A stretch of 64,000 bases of DNA from Pseudoflavonifractor intestinihominis (GCF_040096055.1 NZ_JBBMFK010000004.1:1-64000); one strand, 5' to 3'. Numbered from the stretch's first letter, positions 15,351 through 24,322 are shown. Notes: generated from the letters alone by a model not told the origin. Numbers and translations: made by a program.

Positions 15351-17016
15351 GGCCCAGGCTCTCCTTCAGCTTGGTGAGGGCCACCTTGGTCTCCGCCGCC
15401 GTCTCCCCCAGCAGGGAGGCGATCTCCTGGACGGTGCGCATCTGCTTGGCGATGACGTTGTCCGCCACCTCCAGGGTGATGGCGTTCACCGCCTCCCGGC
15501 GCTCCCGCTCCCGCTCCTCGGCGGTGATGTCCCGCATGATGCAGATGAGGATATGGTAGCCCTCGTCGTAGGTGACCATCTGCTCCACATATTTGTCATA
15601 ATCCTGGAGGTAGAGGCATTTCTGGTGGTAAGGGCGGCCCAGCTGGAGGGTCTCCGCGTAGACCTCCGGGGCCAGGAGCCCCCCGGGCTGGGTGCCCTTC
15701 AGCTCCTCCGGCCCGGCCCCCAGCAGACGGCAGGCCGCGTCGTTGACCTGCTGGATGACCAGGGTGTCGTCAAAGACCACGATGGCGTTGGGGGTGTTCT
15801 GGATGATGTGGTCGGAGAAGGACTCGGCCCGCTCCTTCAGGTAGGGCAGGCACATGGTGATGTCCGCCTTGCCCGCCAGCACGGCCGCCGCCTTCTCCCG
15901 GCAGGTGTCGTACCCGCAGGTGCCGCAGTTGAGCTCGTCGGAGGGACGGGTTTTGCCCATCTGCCGCAGCACCTCCTCAATGGCGGCGCTGCCCGGCTTG
16001 ACCTGTCCGCTGAGCAGCAGGGGAAAGCGCTTGTTCATCTTCTCCGGCGGCAGGGGCTCGAAGGGGAAGTCGGCGGGGCCGGCGTACCGGTCCACGGTGA
16101 CAAAGTCCCGCACCGCAGCCCGGCGGTTCTTGCCCATGGCCGGACCGCCGATGCAGCTGCCGGGACAGGCGGACATCTCGATGAAGCACTTGCCCATCCG
16201 GCCCTCGGCGATGTCCCGCAGGGCGGTGATGCAGTTGTCGATGCCGTCCACCGCCAGGTAGGCGTAGTCCGGGTTCCGCTCCGCCATGGTGCGCAGGATG
16301 CCGCCGGTGGTGGGGAAGAGCCGGGCCCGGCTCTCCTGGTTGCCGTCAGTCCCCTGCTCCAGGGTCACGCCTGACTGCTCCAGCCAGGCGGACAGCTCCT
16401 CAAAGGTGAGCACGCAGTCCACAATGCCGGGGTAGGACTCGGCCTCATCCTTTTTGGAGATGCAGGGGCCGATGAACACGGTGCGGCACCCGGGGTGCCG
16501 CCGCTTCAGGTCCCGGCAGTGGGCCTGCATGGGGGACACCACTTTGGCCAGGGCGGGCAGCACCTCGGGGAAGTGCTTCTGCACCAGCAGGTTCACCGTG
16601 TGGCAGCAGGTGGAGATGATGACCTGCTGTTCCCCGGCGGCGGTCAGGTGCTCGTACTCCGTCTTGACCATGGTGGCCCCCAGGGCGGTCTCCTCGGCCC
16701 CGGCAAAGCCCAGGGCCTTCAGGGCGTTCTCCATGGAGGAGATGGTCACCCCGTCCCAGGCGGCCACAAAGGAGGGGGCCACGCTGGCATACACCGGCGC
16801 GCCGCCGGCGAGCAGGGCCCGGGCGGCGGGCAGGTCGTCCCGCACCTCCTTGGCGTTCTGGGGGCAGGCCACAAAGCACCGGCCGCAGAGGATGCACTCG
16901 TCGGGGACGATGTTGGCCTGGTGGTCGGAGAACCGGATGGACTTGACGGGACAGTTGCGGATGCACTTGTAGCAGTTCTTGCAGTTGGACTTTTTCAGCC
17001 TGATATAGTCGTCCAT
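15343..17016 (-). CDS. Sensory [FeFe] hydrogenase (group C, HydS-like) with PAS domain
   Basis: A 557-aa cytosolic iron-sulfur protein. Two 4Fe-4S motifs come first (CKNCYKCIRNCP, CILCGRCFVACP; residues 12-50). The H-cluster domain follows, with variant L1 STCCHTVN, L2 GPCISKKDEAE and L3 EMSACPGSCIGGPAM. Next come an Fe-S motif CGTCGYDTCREKA with a later CLPY, a PAS domain (about 405-500) and a short helical tail. This order is that of group C hydrogenases proposed to sense H2 rather than make it. ATG 17016 follows GGGGAGG; an in-frame ATG 20 codons upstream lies in the promoter and is rejected. It heads an operon with a SpoIIE-type phosphatase and a LytTR/GHKL pair. Its maturases hydEGF are encoded at 51704-55472. 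Confidence 0.85.
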   Translation of the reverse strand: MDDYIRLKKSNCKNCYKCIRNCPVKSIRFSDHQANIVPDECILCGRCFVACPQNAKEVRDDLPAARALLAGGAPVYASVAPSFVAAWDGVTISSMENALKALGFAGAEETALGATMVKTEYEHLTAAGEQQVIISTCCHTVNLLVQKHFPEVLPALAKVVSPMQAHCRDLKRRHPGCRTVFIGPCISKKDEAESYPGIVDCVLTFEELSAWLEQSGVTLEQGTDGNQESRARLFPTTGGILRTMAERNPDYAYLAVDGIDNCITALRDIAEGRMGKCFIEMSACPGSCIGGPAMGKNRRAAVRDFVTVDRYAGPADFPFEPLPPEKMNKRFPLLLSGQVKPGSAAIEEVLRQMGKTRPSDELNCGTCGYDTCREKAAAVLAGKADITMCLPYLKERAESFSDHIIQNTPNAIVVFDDTLVIQQVNDAACRLLGAGPEELKGTQPGGLLAPEVYAETLQLGRPYHQKCLYLQDYDKYVEQMVTYDEGYHILICIMRDITAEERERERREAVNAITLEVADNVIAKQMRTVQEIASLLGETAAETKVALTKLKESLGHE

Positions 17017-17047
17017 GGGCCGCGCCTCCCCATAATTTCTTACGTTC

Positions 17048-17076
17048 AGTATATCGGCGGAAGGTACGCCTGTCAA
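17048..17076 (-). promoter_or_regulatory. Consensus sigma-A promoter of the sensory hydrogenase operon
   Basis: On the minus strand: perfect TTGACA (17076-17071), exact 17-bp spacer, TATACT (17053-17048). The expected start of transcription is about 25 bases upstream of ATG 17016. Confidence 0.88.
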
Positions 17077-17196
17077 TTCACCTGTGTTCTTGCTGCGGCG
17101 GAGATTCTGACCGCAAGATAACGAAAGAAATGTGCAACAAATACAAAAAATAAAATAACTAATGGACGAAAATGCAAATAATTTGTCAAATTTAGC

Positions 17197-17225
17197 TTGT
17201 AAGAGGGTGAGAAAAATGTTATAAT
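17197..17225 (+). promoter_or_regulatory. Sigma-A promoter of the flavoprotein lipoprotein gene
   Basis: TTGTAA (17197-17202), 17-bp spacer, consensus TATAAT (17220-17225). It is divergent from the hydrogenase promoter, with about 120 bp of AT-rich DNA between them. Confidence 0.8.
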
Positions 17226-17283
17226 CTTGACAACCTGAACCGAGGGAAAGACAGCTCAGGAAAGAAGAAGGAGGAACACCTCA

Positions 17284-19095
17284 ATGAATCTGAAAAAAGG
17301 AATCAGCCTCTTGCTCGGCTCCGCGCTCCTGGTGGGCATGCTGGCCGGCTGTAACAGCCAGCCCCAGAGCTCCGAGAACCCCAGCGGCAACCCCGCTCCT
17401 GCCGGCGCCTACACCGCCGGTACCTACACCGGCACTGCCGACGGCAACAACGGCCCTGTGACCGTTGAGGTCACCGTCAGCGACAGCGCCATCACCAGCG
17501 TGGTGGTGACCGAGCAGTCCGAGACCGAGAGCATCGCCGCCCCCGCCCTGGAGCGCATCCCCAAGGCCATCGTGGACAACCAGTCCCTGGGTGTTGACAC
17601 CGTCAGCGGCGCCACCAACACCAGCAACGCCATCCTGACCGCCGTGGCCGCCGCCATCACCGAGGCCGGCGGCGACGTGGAGGCCCTCAAGCAGGTGCCC
17701 GTCCAGTCCGACGAGACCGAGACCACCGGCGACATGACCGCCGACGTGGTGGTCATCGGCGCGGGCGGCGCCGGCCTGTGCGCCGCCATCGAGGCCAAGG
17801 ACCAGGGCGCCGGCACCGTCATCCTGCTGGAGAAGATGGCCTCCATCGGCGGCACCACCTTCACCTCCCAGGGCGTCATCGGCGCCTACGGCAGCGACCT
17901 GCAGAAGGAGATGGGCATTGAGCTCACCTTCGACGAGATGTACGACAACCTGATGAGCAACGCCTCCTACCATCTGGACCCGGTGCTCACCACCATCACC
18001 CTGGAGAAGAGCGGCGAGACCATCAACTGGCTGGCCGACCGGGTGGGTCTGAACTTCACCGACGTGAAGGTGGGCTACGGCCCCCTGCAGATGATGCACC
18101 AGGTGGACGGCGCGGGCGCCGGCATGGCCGAGCCCTTCAGCAAGACCCTGGACGACGCCGGCGTGGAGCTCATGCTGGAGACCAAGGCCACTGAGCTGGT
18201 CATGAACGCCGACGGCAGCGTGGGCGGCGTGAAGGCCGAGAAGGGCGGCAGCGAGTTCACCATCACCGCCAAGAGCGTGGTCATCTGCACCGGCGGCTAC
18301 GCCTACAACCCCGAGCTCACCGCCCGCTTCACCCCCGAGCTGGCCGGCACCTTCGGCATCGGCTTCCCCGGCTCCACCGGCGACGGCATCATCATGGCCA
18401 GCAACGTGGGCGCCGCCACCACCCACACCGACGACATGATGTGCGTCCTCAAGGACTACACCATCATGGCCGAGCACAACGGCACCTCCGCCACCGCCAA
18501 CAACAACGGCTTCATGGCCCTGCCCAACGTGATCATGGTGGGCGCCGAGGGCAAGCGCTTCGTCAACGAGAAGGACCAGGGCTACATGACCCAGAAGCTC
18601 AACAGCCCCGTGTTCGACCAGATGCACAAGGACGGCCTGGGCTACGTCTGGGCCATCTCCGACCAGGCCGCCATTGACGCCACCAACGGCAAGACCAAGC
18701 GCAACCTGGACCTGGAGTACGTCACCGGCAACACCATCGAGGAGTTCGCCGCCAACCTGGGCGTGGATGCCGCCGGGCTGGAGGAGACCATCAACAACTT
18801 CAACGCCTACGTGGACGCCGGCTATGACCAGGAGTTCCGCCGCACCGGCGACGAGCTGGCCAAGCTGACCGCCCCCTACGTGGCCATCCCCCTGGTGCCC
18901 TGCGAGATCATCACCTACGGCGGCATCGCCCGCAACGAGAACGCCGAAGTCATCCGGGCCGACGGCACCAGCATCCCCGGCCTGTACGTGGCCGGCGAGG
19001 CCAGCGCCAACAGCGCCTACATGGGCTTCACCCTGGCCAACTGCTTCGCCTGGGGCCGCATCGCCGGCGCCAACGCCGCGGCTTACGCCCAGTAA
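17284..19095 (+). CDS. Exported FMN-binding/FAD flavoprotein reductase (fumarate/urocanate reductase-like) lipoprotein
   Basis: A 603-aa surface lipoprotein. It has a lipobox LAGC (Cys about 23) and an FMN-binding domain (about 40-125) with SGATNTS near 107-113, the motif in which a Thr/Ser is covalently flavinylated by ApbE. The FAD-binding fumarate-reductase-type domain follows (about 150-600), with dinucleotide motif VVVIGAGGAGLCAAIEA and C-terminal GLYVAGEASANSAYMGFTLANCFAWG. Such proteins reduce small unsaturated acids (fumarate, urocanate, acrylate-type substrates) outside the membrane, taking electrons from the membrane, as in extracellular anaerobic respiration. The electron donor partner and ApbE are not in the window. 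The acceptor is unknown. It has its own promoter and terminator. Confidence 0.87.
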   Translation: MNLKKGISLLLGSALLVGMLAGCNSQPQSSENPSGNPAPAGAYTAGTYTGTADGNNGPVTVEVTVSDSAITSVVVTEQSETESIAAPALERIPKAIVDNQSLGVDTVSGATNTSNAILTAVAAAITEAGGDVEALKQVPVQSDETETTGDMTADVVVIGAGGAGLCAAIEAKDQGAGTVILLEKMASIGGTTFTSQGVIGAYGSDLQKEMGIELTFDEMYDNLMSNASYHLDPVLTTITLEKSGETINWLADRVGLNFTDVKVGYGPLQMMHQVDGAGAGMAEPFSKTLDDAGVELMLETKATELVMNADGSVGGVKAEKGGSEFTITAKSVVICTGGYAYNPELTARFTPELAGTFGIGFPGSTGDGIIMASNVGAATTHTDDMMCVLKDYTIMAEHNGTSATANNNGFMALPNVIMVGAEGKRFVNEKDQGYMTQKLNSPVFDQMHKDGLGYVWAISDQAAIDATNGKTKRNLDLEYVTGNTIEEFAANLGVDAAGLEETINNFNAYVDAGYDQEFRRTGDELAKLTAPYVAIPLVPCEIITYGGIARNENAEVIRADGTSIPGLYVAGEASANSAYMGFTLANCFAWGRIAGANAAAYAQ

Positions 19096-19111
19096 TCCCA
19101 GTTCCTTTCTT

Positions 19112-19143
19112 ACCGCCCCCGGCCAACCGCCGGGGGCGGTTTT
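19112..19143 (+). terminator. Terminator after the flavoprotein gene
   Basis: Perfect 12-bp stem (19112-19123 with 19129-19140), loop of 5, then TTT. Confidence 0.75.
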
Positions 19144-19180
19144 CTGCGCATTTTTTGGATGGCGTGCGGAAAAATAATCC

Positions 19181-19209
19181 TTGCCAAAGGCGCGGTTGTG
19201 CCCTAATAT
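19181..19209 (+). promoter_or_regulatory. Sigma-A promoter of the M3 peptidase gene
   Basis: TTGCCA (19181-19186), 17-bp spacer, TAATAT (19204-19209). Confidence 0.68.
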
Positions 19210-19270
19210 GGAATCTGGACCCTCTCCCGCCCAGAGCAGGGGAGGGGCTGACGGAAAGGAGCGTAAGAAA

Positions 19271-20971
19271 ATGAAATTTTCCGATATGACCTACACCCGG
19301 CCCGACCTGGAGGCCGCCAAGGCCGAGATCAGCGCCTGCACAGAAGCGCTGAAAGGGGCGAAGTCCTATGAGGAGGCCAAGGACGCCTTCCTGAAGATGC
19401 AGGAGCTGCAGAGCCATCTCTATACTGCGGACACCCTGGCCTATGTCCGACACACCATCGACACCCGGGACGCCTACTACGACGAGGAGGCCCGCTTCAT
19501 GGCCGAGCACCTGCCCCTCCTGCGGGAGGTGCAGCAGGAGTTCCAGAAGGTTCTGCTGGCATCTCCCTTCCGGCCGGACTTTGAGGCGGAGTACGGCGGG
19601 CTGTTCCTGAAGAACATGGAGATGGAACTCAAGACCTTCATCCCCTCCATCGTGCCCCAGATGCAGCGGGAGAACGCCCTGACGCTGGACTATGCAAAGC
19701 TCATCGCCTCCGCCCAGATTCCCTTTGAGGGCGGCGTGTACACCCTGTCCCAGCTGACCCCCTTCAAGCAGGACCCGGACGACGACCGCCGCCGGGCCGC
19801 CTGGGAGGCGGAGGGCAACTTCTACCTGGAGCACGGCAAGGAGCTGGACGCTCTCTATGACGAGCTGGTCCAGGTCCGTACCCGCCAGGCCCGGGAGATG
19901 GGCTACGACAACTACGTGGAGCTGGGCTACTACCGCATGAGCCGCAACAGCTACACCAAGGAGGACGTGGAGAAGTTCCGCTCCGCCGTGGTGAAGTACC
20001 TGGTGCCTGCGGCGGAGCAGGTGGTGAAGGCCCAGGCCAAGCGGCTGGGCAAGGAGTACCCCCTGAACTTTGCCGACGCCGCCCTCTTCTACCGGGGCGG
20101 CAACGCGGTGCCCCAGGGCGGCCCCGACGACATCCTGGCCCAGGGCGTGGGATTCTACCACGACCTGTCCCCTGAGACGGCGGAGTTCATCGACTTCATG
20201 ATGGACGGGGAGCTGCTGGACGTGCTCTCCCGCACCGGCAAGGCAGGCGGCGGCTACTGCACCGATATTCCCGACTACCACAGCCCCTTTATCTTCGCCA
20301 ACTTCAACGGCACCCAGGGCGACGTGGAGGTCATGACCCACGAGGCGGGCCACGCCTTCGCCGCCTATGTGGCCCGGGACATGGTGCCCATGGAGAACCA
20401 CAGCCCCACCTATGAGTCCTGCGAGATCCACTCCATGTCCATGGAGTTCTTCGCCTGGCCCTGGTCGGAGAAGTTCTTCGGGCCCCAGGCGGACAAGTTC
20501 CGCTACAAGCACCTGTCCGACGCCATCACCTTCATCCCCTACGGCACCATGGTGGACCACTTCCAGCACATCGTGTACGAGAACCCGGACATGACCCCCG
20601 CCCAGCGCCACGAGGTGTGGAAGGAACTGCTGGGGGTCTACATGCCCTGGATGAAGCTGGGTGAGATCCCCTTCTACGGCGACGCCAAGGGCTGGCAGCG
20701 CCAGAGCCACATCTACGAGCGGCCCTTCTACTATATCGACTACTGCCTGGCCCAGACGGTGGCCCTGGAGTTCTGGAACCTGATGCAGGCCGACCGGGCC
20801 GGCGCCTGGAAGAAGTACCTGGGCCTGGTGAAGCTGGCGGGCACCCGCACCTTCACCGAGCTGGTGGCCTCCGCCGGGCTGGACACCCCCTTCGGGGACG
20901 ACGCCCTGCGCACCGTCTCCGCCGCCGCCCTCCGGTGGCTGGAGCAGGTGGACCCCGCCACCCTGGCCTGA
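19271..20971 (+). CDS. M3-family oligoendopeptidase (PepF-like)
   Basis: Cytosolic zinc metallopeptidase of 566 aa that cuts short peptides. The zinc site HEAGHAFAAYV (HExxH) is near residue 358, and the third ligand is provided by the helix YESCEIHSMSMEFF (Glu about 388). The C-terminal RPFYYIDYCLAQ is also characteristic of the M3 oligoendopeptidase family. ATG 19271 follows GGAAAGGAGCG; an in-frame ATG upstream would place the promoter inside the gene. The gene is monocistronic with its own promoter and a following GC hairpin. The symbol pepF is used loosely for this family, so none is assigned. Confidence 0.88.
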   Translation: MKFSDMTYTRPDLEAAKAEISACTEALKGAKSYEEAKDAFLKMQELQSHLYTADTLAYVRHTIDTRDAYYDEEARFMAEHLPLLREVQQEFQKVLLASPFRPDFEAEYGGLFLKNMEMELKTFIPSIVPQMQRENALTLDYAKLIASAQIPFEGGVYTLSQLTPFKQDPDDDRRRAAWEAEGNFYLEHGKELDALYDELVQVRTRQAREMGYDNYVELGYYRMSRNSYTKEDVEKFRSAVVKYLVPAAEQVVKAQAKRLGKEYPLNFADAALFYRGGNAVPQGGPDDILAQGVGFYHDLSPETAEFIDFMMDGELLDVLSRTGKAGGGYCTDIPDYHSPFIFANFNGTQGDVEVMTHEAGHAFAAYVARDMVPMENHSPTYESCEIHSMSMEFFAWPWSEKFFGPQADKFRYKHLSDAITFIPYGTMVDHFQHIVYENPDMTPAQRHEVWKELLGVYMPWMKLGEIPFYGDAKGWQRQSHIYERPFYYIDYCLAQTVALEFWNLMQADRAGAWKKYLGLVKLAGTRTFTELVASAGLDTPFGDDALRTVSAAALRWLEQVDPATLA

Positions 20972-20990
20972 GACAATCGATCTGAGCCGA

Positions 20991-21021
20991 CGCGCCCGCC
21001 GCAGTCCCCGCGGCGGGCGCG
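20991..21021 (+). terminator. GC-rich hairpin after the peptidase gene
   Basis: Perfect 12-bp stem (20991-21002 with 21010-21021), 7-base loop. It lacks a good T-tract, so it may be weak. Confidence 0.5.
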
Positions 21022-21162
21022 CTCTATCTCCCGACTCAAAATCGGCTTGCGGTTTTGTCAGTTCTGTAATACACTAATTTTGCAACTTTATATGTTTCAA
21101 AATTACACTTTCACGTTGTGGCCTAAATCATAGCGGAAAAGTATACTATACAGGGTGATATC

Positions 21163-21390
21163 ATGCGGAAGGAACAGCTCCAAAAATACAAGTATCTGGG
21201 ACTGAACATCGCCTACTACCGGAAGGAGCGGGGGATCTCCCAGAGCCGTCTGGCCGAGCGGATCAACGTCAGCCGCACCCATATGAGCCGGATCGAGACC
21301 GCCGACTGCGCCGTATCCCTGGACGTGGTCTTTGCCATCTGCGACGCCCTGGAGGTGCCGCCGGAGAAGCTGTTTGCCTTCCGGATATAA
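21163..21390 (+). CDS. Small XRE-family HTH regulator
   Basis: A 75-aa DNA-binding protein made of little more than one helix-turn-helix domain: NIAYYRKERGISQSRLAERINVSRTHMSRIETADCAVSLDVVFAICDALEVPPEKLF. This is the Cro/C1 (XRE) fold with the recognition helix in VSRTHMSRIE. The start ATG 21163 follows GGGTGAT. It is followed after 90 bases by the large flavodiiron fusion gene, with no terminator seen between them, so it may be cotranscribed with that gene and regulate it. There is no ligand-binding domain, but a single Cys (TADCAV) is present. The upstream region contains TATACT (21142-21147), too close to the start codon to be a normal -10 box. Confidence 0.8.
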   Translation: MRKEQLQKYKYLGLNIAYYRKERGISQSRLAERINVSRTHMSRIETADCAVSLDVVFAICDALEVPPEKLFAFRI

Positions 21391-21480
21391 CCGCCCCAGC
21401 CATGAGACAATTGTGTGCGGAAGCACTGAGACACAGAAAACATGCGCCCCGCACCGGGGCAAGAGAAAGGACGATGAAAC

Positions 21481-24270
21481 ATGGAAGCGTTTGAGCTGAA
21501 AAAGGGATTCTATTTCACCGGCGCCATTGACCACGACCTGCGGGTGTTCGACATCATCATGTACACCGAGTTCGGCACCACCTACAACTCCTATGTCCTC
21601 AAGACCGGCAAGCACACCGTGCTCTTTGAGACCGCCAAGGCCAAGTGCTGCGACGACTGGCTGCGGAAGGTGGGGGAGATCACCCCCATCGAAGAGGTGG
21701 ACTACCTGGTGGTGAGCCACACCGAGCCCGACCACTCGGGCAGCATCGAGCGGCTGCTGGACCTGAACCCCCGCCTGAAGATCGTGGCCACCGGCTGCGC
21801 CCTGGGGTTCCTGAAGGAGATCGTCAACAAGGACTTCTACTCCATCGCCATCAAGGACGGCCAGACCCTGGAGCTGGACGGCAAGACCCTGGAGTTCATC
21901 GTGGTCCCCAACCTCCACTGGCCCGACACCATGTACACCTACATCCGGGAGGACAAGACCCTGGTCACCTGCGACTCCTTCGGCTCCCACTACGCCATGG
22001 ACGAGGTGGTGGCCAGCAAGGTCACCGACCGGGAGGGCTATCTCCGGGCCACCAAGTACTACTTTGACTGCATCATCGGGCCCTACAAGCGCTTTATGCT
22101 CGCCGCCCTCAAGCGGGTGCGCCAGCTGGAGCTGGACATGATCTGCCCCGGCCACGGCCCGGTGCTGGACTGCAACATCCCCTGGATGCTGGACACCTAC
22201 GAGGAGTGGTCCACCGTCATCAACCCCAACCCCAGGACCACTGTCATCATCCCCTACGTCAGCGCCTACGGCTACACCGGCAAGCTGGCCCAGGCCATCG
22301 CCCAGGGCGTCAAGGAGAGCGGCGACATCGACGTGCGCACCTATGACATGGTGGAGGCCGACGCGGCCAAGGTGGCCGAGGAGCTGCTGTACGCCGACGG
22401 CTTCCTGCTGGGCACGCCCACCATTGTGGGCGAGGCCCTCAAGCCCATCTGGGACCTGACCACCGGCATGTTCGCCACCACCCACGGCGGCAAGCTGGCC
22501 AGCGCCTTCGGCAGCTACGGCTGGAGCGGCGAGGGCGTGCCCCACATCATGGAGCGGCTCAAGCAGCTGAAGATGAAGACCGTGGAGCCCTTCCGGGTCC
22601 GGTTCAAGCCCAGCGAGGGGCAGATGGAGCAGGCCAGGGAGTTCGGCCAGAACTTCGGTCGCACCCTGCTGGACAACCAGACGCCCGTCAAGCGGGCCCC
22701 TGCCCGGAAGGTGAAGTGCAAGGTGTGCGGCGCCGTGTTCGACGAGGGCATGGATGTCTGCCCCGTGTGCAAGGTGGGCCCCGAGTTCTTTGTGCCCCTG
22801 GACCAGGAGGCCGCCCCCGCCGCTCCCAAGGCCGGGGAGAAGGTGCGCTGCAAGATCTGCGGCGCCGTGTTCGACGGCTCCAAGGAGCGCTGCCCGGTGT
22901 GCGGCGTGGGCCCCGAGCACTACGTGAAGCTGGATGAGCAGAAGGCCGCCGCCCCCGCCAAGGGCGGCCGCAAGCTGGTGAAGTGCCTGGTGTGCGGCGA
23001 GATTTTCGACGCCTCCCTGGACACCTGCCCGGTGTGCGGCGTGGGCCGGGACAAGTTCGTGGAGGTGGAGGAGGAGAAGACCACCTTCCGCAACGACACC
23101 CAGAACAGCTACGTCATCCTGGGCAACGGCTGCGCCGGCGTCAGCGCGGCGGAGGCCATCCGGGAGCGGGACAAGGCCGGCCGCATCCTGCTCATCTCCA
23201 ACGAGGGCCCCGCCTACCAGCGGCCCATGCTCACCAAGGCCATGCTCTCCGGCCTGACCGAGGAGCAGATGGCCCTCCATCCCGCCGGCTGGTACGAGGC
23301 CAACAACATCGTGCAGATCCTGAACCGTCAGGTCGTTTCCGTGGATACCGGGAAAAAGACCGTCACCCTGGACGGCGGCGACGCCCTGCCCTACACCAAG
23401 CTTATCTTTGCCCTGGGCAGCGAGTGCTTCATCCCGCCCATCCCCGGCCATGACCAGGCCGGCGTGGTGGCCATCCGCCGGGTGGCCGACGTGGAGAAGA
23501 TCCAGGCCATGGGCAGCGCCCTGAAGCGGGCCGTGGTCATCGGCGGCGGCGTGCTGGGCCTGGAGGCGGCCTGGGAGCTGCGCAAGGCCAAGTGCGAGGT
23601 GACCGTGCTGGAGCTGGCGCCCCAGCTCATGGGCCGCCAGCTGGACGACGCGGCGGCACAGCTGCTGCTCAAGCAGTGCGACAAGGTGGGCGTCCGGGTG
23701 GAGACCGGCGTCCAGATCGCGGCCATTGAGGGCGACGGCAAGGTGACCGGCGTGAAGCTGGGCACCGGCGAGGTCATCCCCGCCGACCTGGTGGTGGTGT
23801 CCTGCGGCGTCCGGGCCAACACGGCCATCGCCAAGGCCGCCGGCGTGGAGACCGACCGTGCCATCGTTGTGGGCGAGAACATGGAGACCAACCTGCCCGG
23901 CGTGTACGCCTGCGGCGACTGCGCCCAGTTTGGCGGCGTCAACTTCGCCCTCTGGCCCGAGGCCCAGGAGCAGGGCAAGGTGGCCGGCGCCTGCGCCACC
24001 GGCGATCTGGCCGCCTACAAGACCATCTCTCCCATCCTGGCCTTCCACGGCATGGACACCGAGCTCTTCTCCCTGGGCGACCCGGGCAAGGTCCCCGGCA
24101 CCGCCTATCAGACCGTGGAGATCCGGGACGACGTCCAGGGCAATCTAGAGCGGTACTACTTCACCGGCGGCCGGCTGTGCGGCGTGATCCTGGTGGGCGA
24201 CCAGTCCAAGATGGCGGACATGATCAAGGCCGTGGAGGAGAAGCGGCCCCTGTCCAAGTTCTTCGCCTGA
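21481..24270 (+). CDS. Flavodiiron protein fused to three short rubredoxins and an NADH:rubredoxin reductase
   Basis: A 929-aa soluble enzyme combining a whole electron chain for reducing O2 and/or NO. The metallo-beta-lactamase-like domain (1-250) keeps the full diiron set: HTEPDH near 79-84, HWPDTM, TCDSFGSH and PGHGPV. The flavodoxin domain spans about 255-400. Three tandem Cys4 knuckles follow near 413, 456 and 502; in each, the two CxxC pairs are separated by only 10 residues, so all are short-spaced rubredoxin-like domains and none is canonical. The FAD/NADH reductase domain (about 540-929) starts YVILGNGCAGVSAAEAI and has VIGGGVLGLEAAWEL. Fusions of this type are known in clostridia (class H flavodiiron proteins). 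ATG 21481 follows AAAGGA. Likely an oxygen-detoxifying enzyme. Confidence 0.9.
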   Translation: MEAFELKKGFYFTGAIDHDLRVFDIIMYTEFGTTYNSYVLKTGKHTVLFETAKAKCCDDWLRKVGEITPIEEVDYLVVSHTEPDHSGSIERLLDLNPRLKIVATGCALGFLKEIVNKDFYSIAIKDGQTLELDGKTLEFIVVPNLHWPDTMYTYIREDKTLVTCDSFGSHYAMDEVVASKVTDREGYLRATKYYFDCIIGPYKRFMLAALKRVRQLELDMICPGHGPVLDCNIPWMLDTYEEWSTVINPNPRTTVIIPYVSAYGYTGKLAQAIAQGVKESGDIDVRTYDMVEADAAKVAEELLYADGFLLGTPTIVGEALKPIWDLTTGMFATTHGGKLASAFGSYGWSGEGVPHIMERLKQLKMKTVEPFRVRFKPSEGQMEQAREFGQNFGRTLLDNQTPVKRAPARKVKCKVCGAVFDEGMDVCPVCKVGPEFFVPLDQEAAPAAPKAGEKVRCKICGAVFDGSKERCPVCGVGPEHYVKLDEQKAAAPAKGGRKLVKCLVCGEIFDASLDTCPVCGVGRDKFVEVEEEKTTFRNDTQNSYVILGNGCAGVSAAEAIRERDKAGRILLISNEGPAYQRPMLTKAMLSGLTEEQMALHPAGWYEANNIVQILNRQVVSVDTGKKTVTLDGGDALPYTKLIFALGSECFIPPIPGHDQAGVVAIRRVADVEKIQAMGSALKRAVVIGGGVLGLEAAWELRKAKCEVTVLELAPQLMGRQLDDAAAQLLLKQCDKVGVRVETGVQIAAIEGDGKVTGVKLGTGEVIPADLVVVSCGVRANTAIAKAAGVETDRAIVVGENMETNLPGVYACGDCAQFGGVNFALWPEAQEQGKVAGACATGDLAAYKTISPILAFHGMDTELFSLGDPGKVPGTAYQTVEIRDDVQGNLERYYFTGGRLCGVILVGDQSKMADMIKAVEEKRPLSKFFA

Positions 24271-24291
24271 GCGGAAAATCCTGTTCTGTCC

Positions 24292-24322
24292 GGGGGCCGG
24301 AGGCTTTATGCCTCCGGCCCCC
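24292..24322 (+). terminator. Terminator-like hairpin after the flavodiiron gene
   Basis: Perfect 13-bp stem (24292-24304 with 24310-24322) with loop TTTAT. The T-tract after it is short (GCTTTG). Confidence 0.6.

Noticed and set aside
21142..21147. TATACT as -10 box of the XRE gene
   Set aside because: Transcription would start within the ribosome-binding site, and the best -35 (TTGTGG 21116-21121) is 20 bases away.
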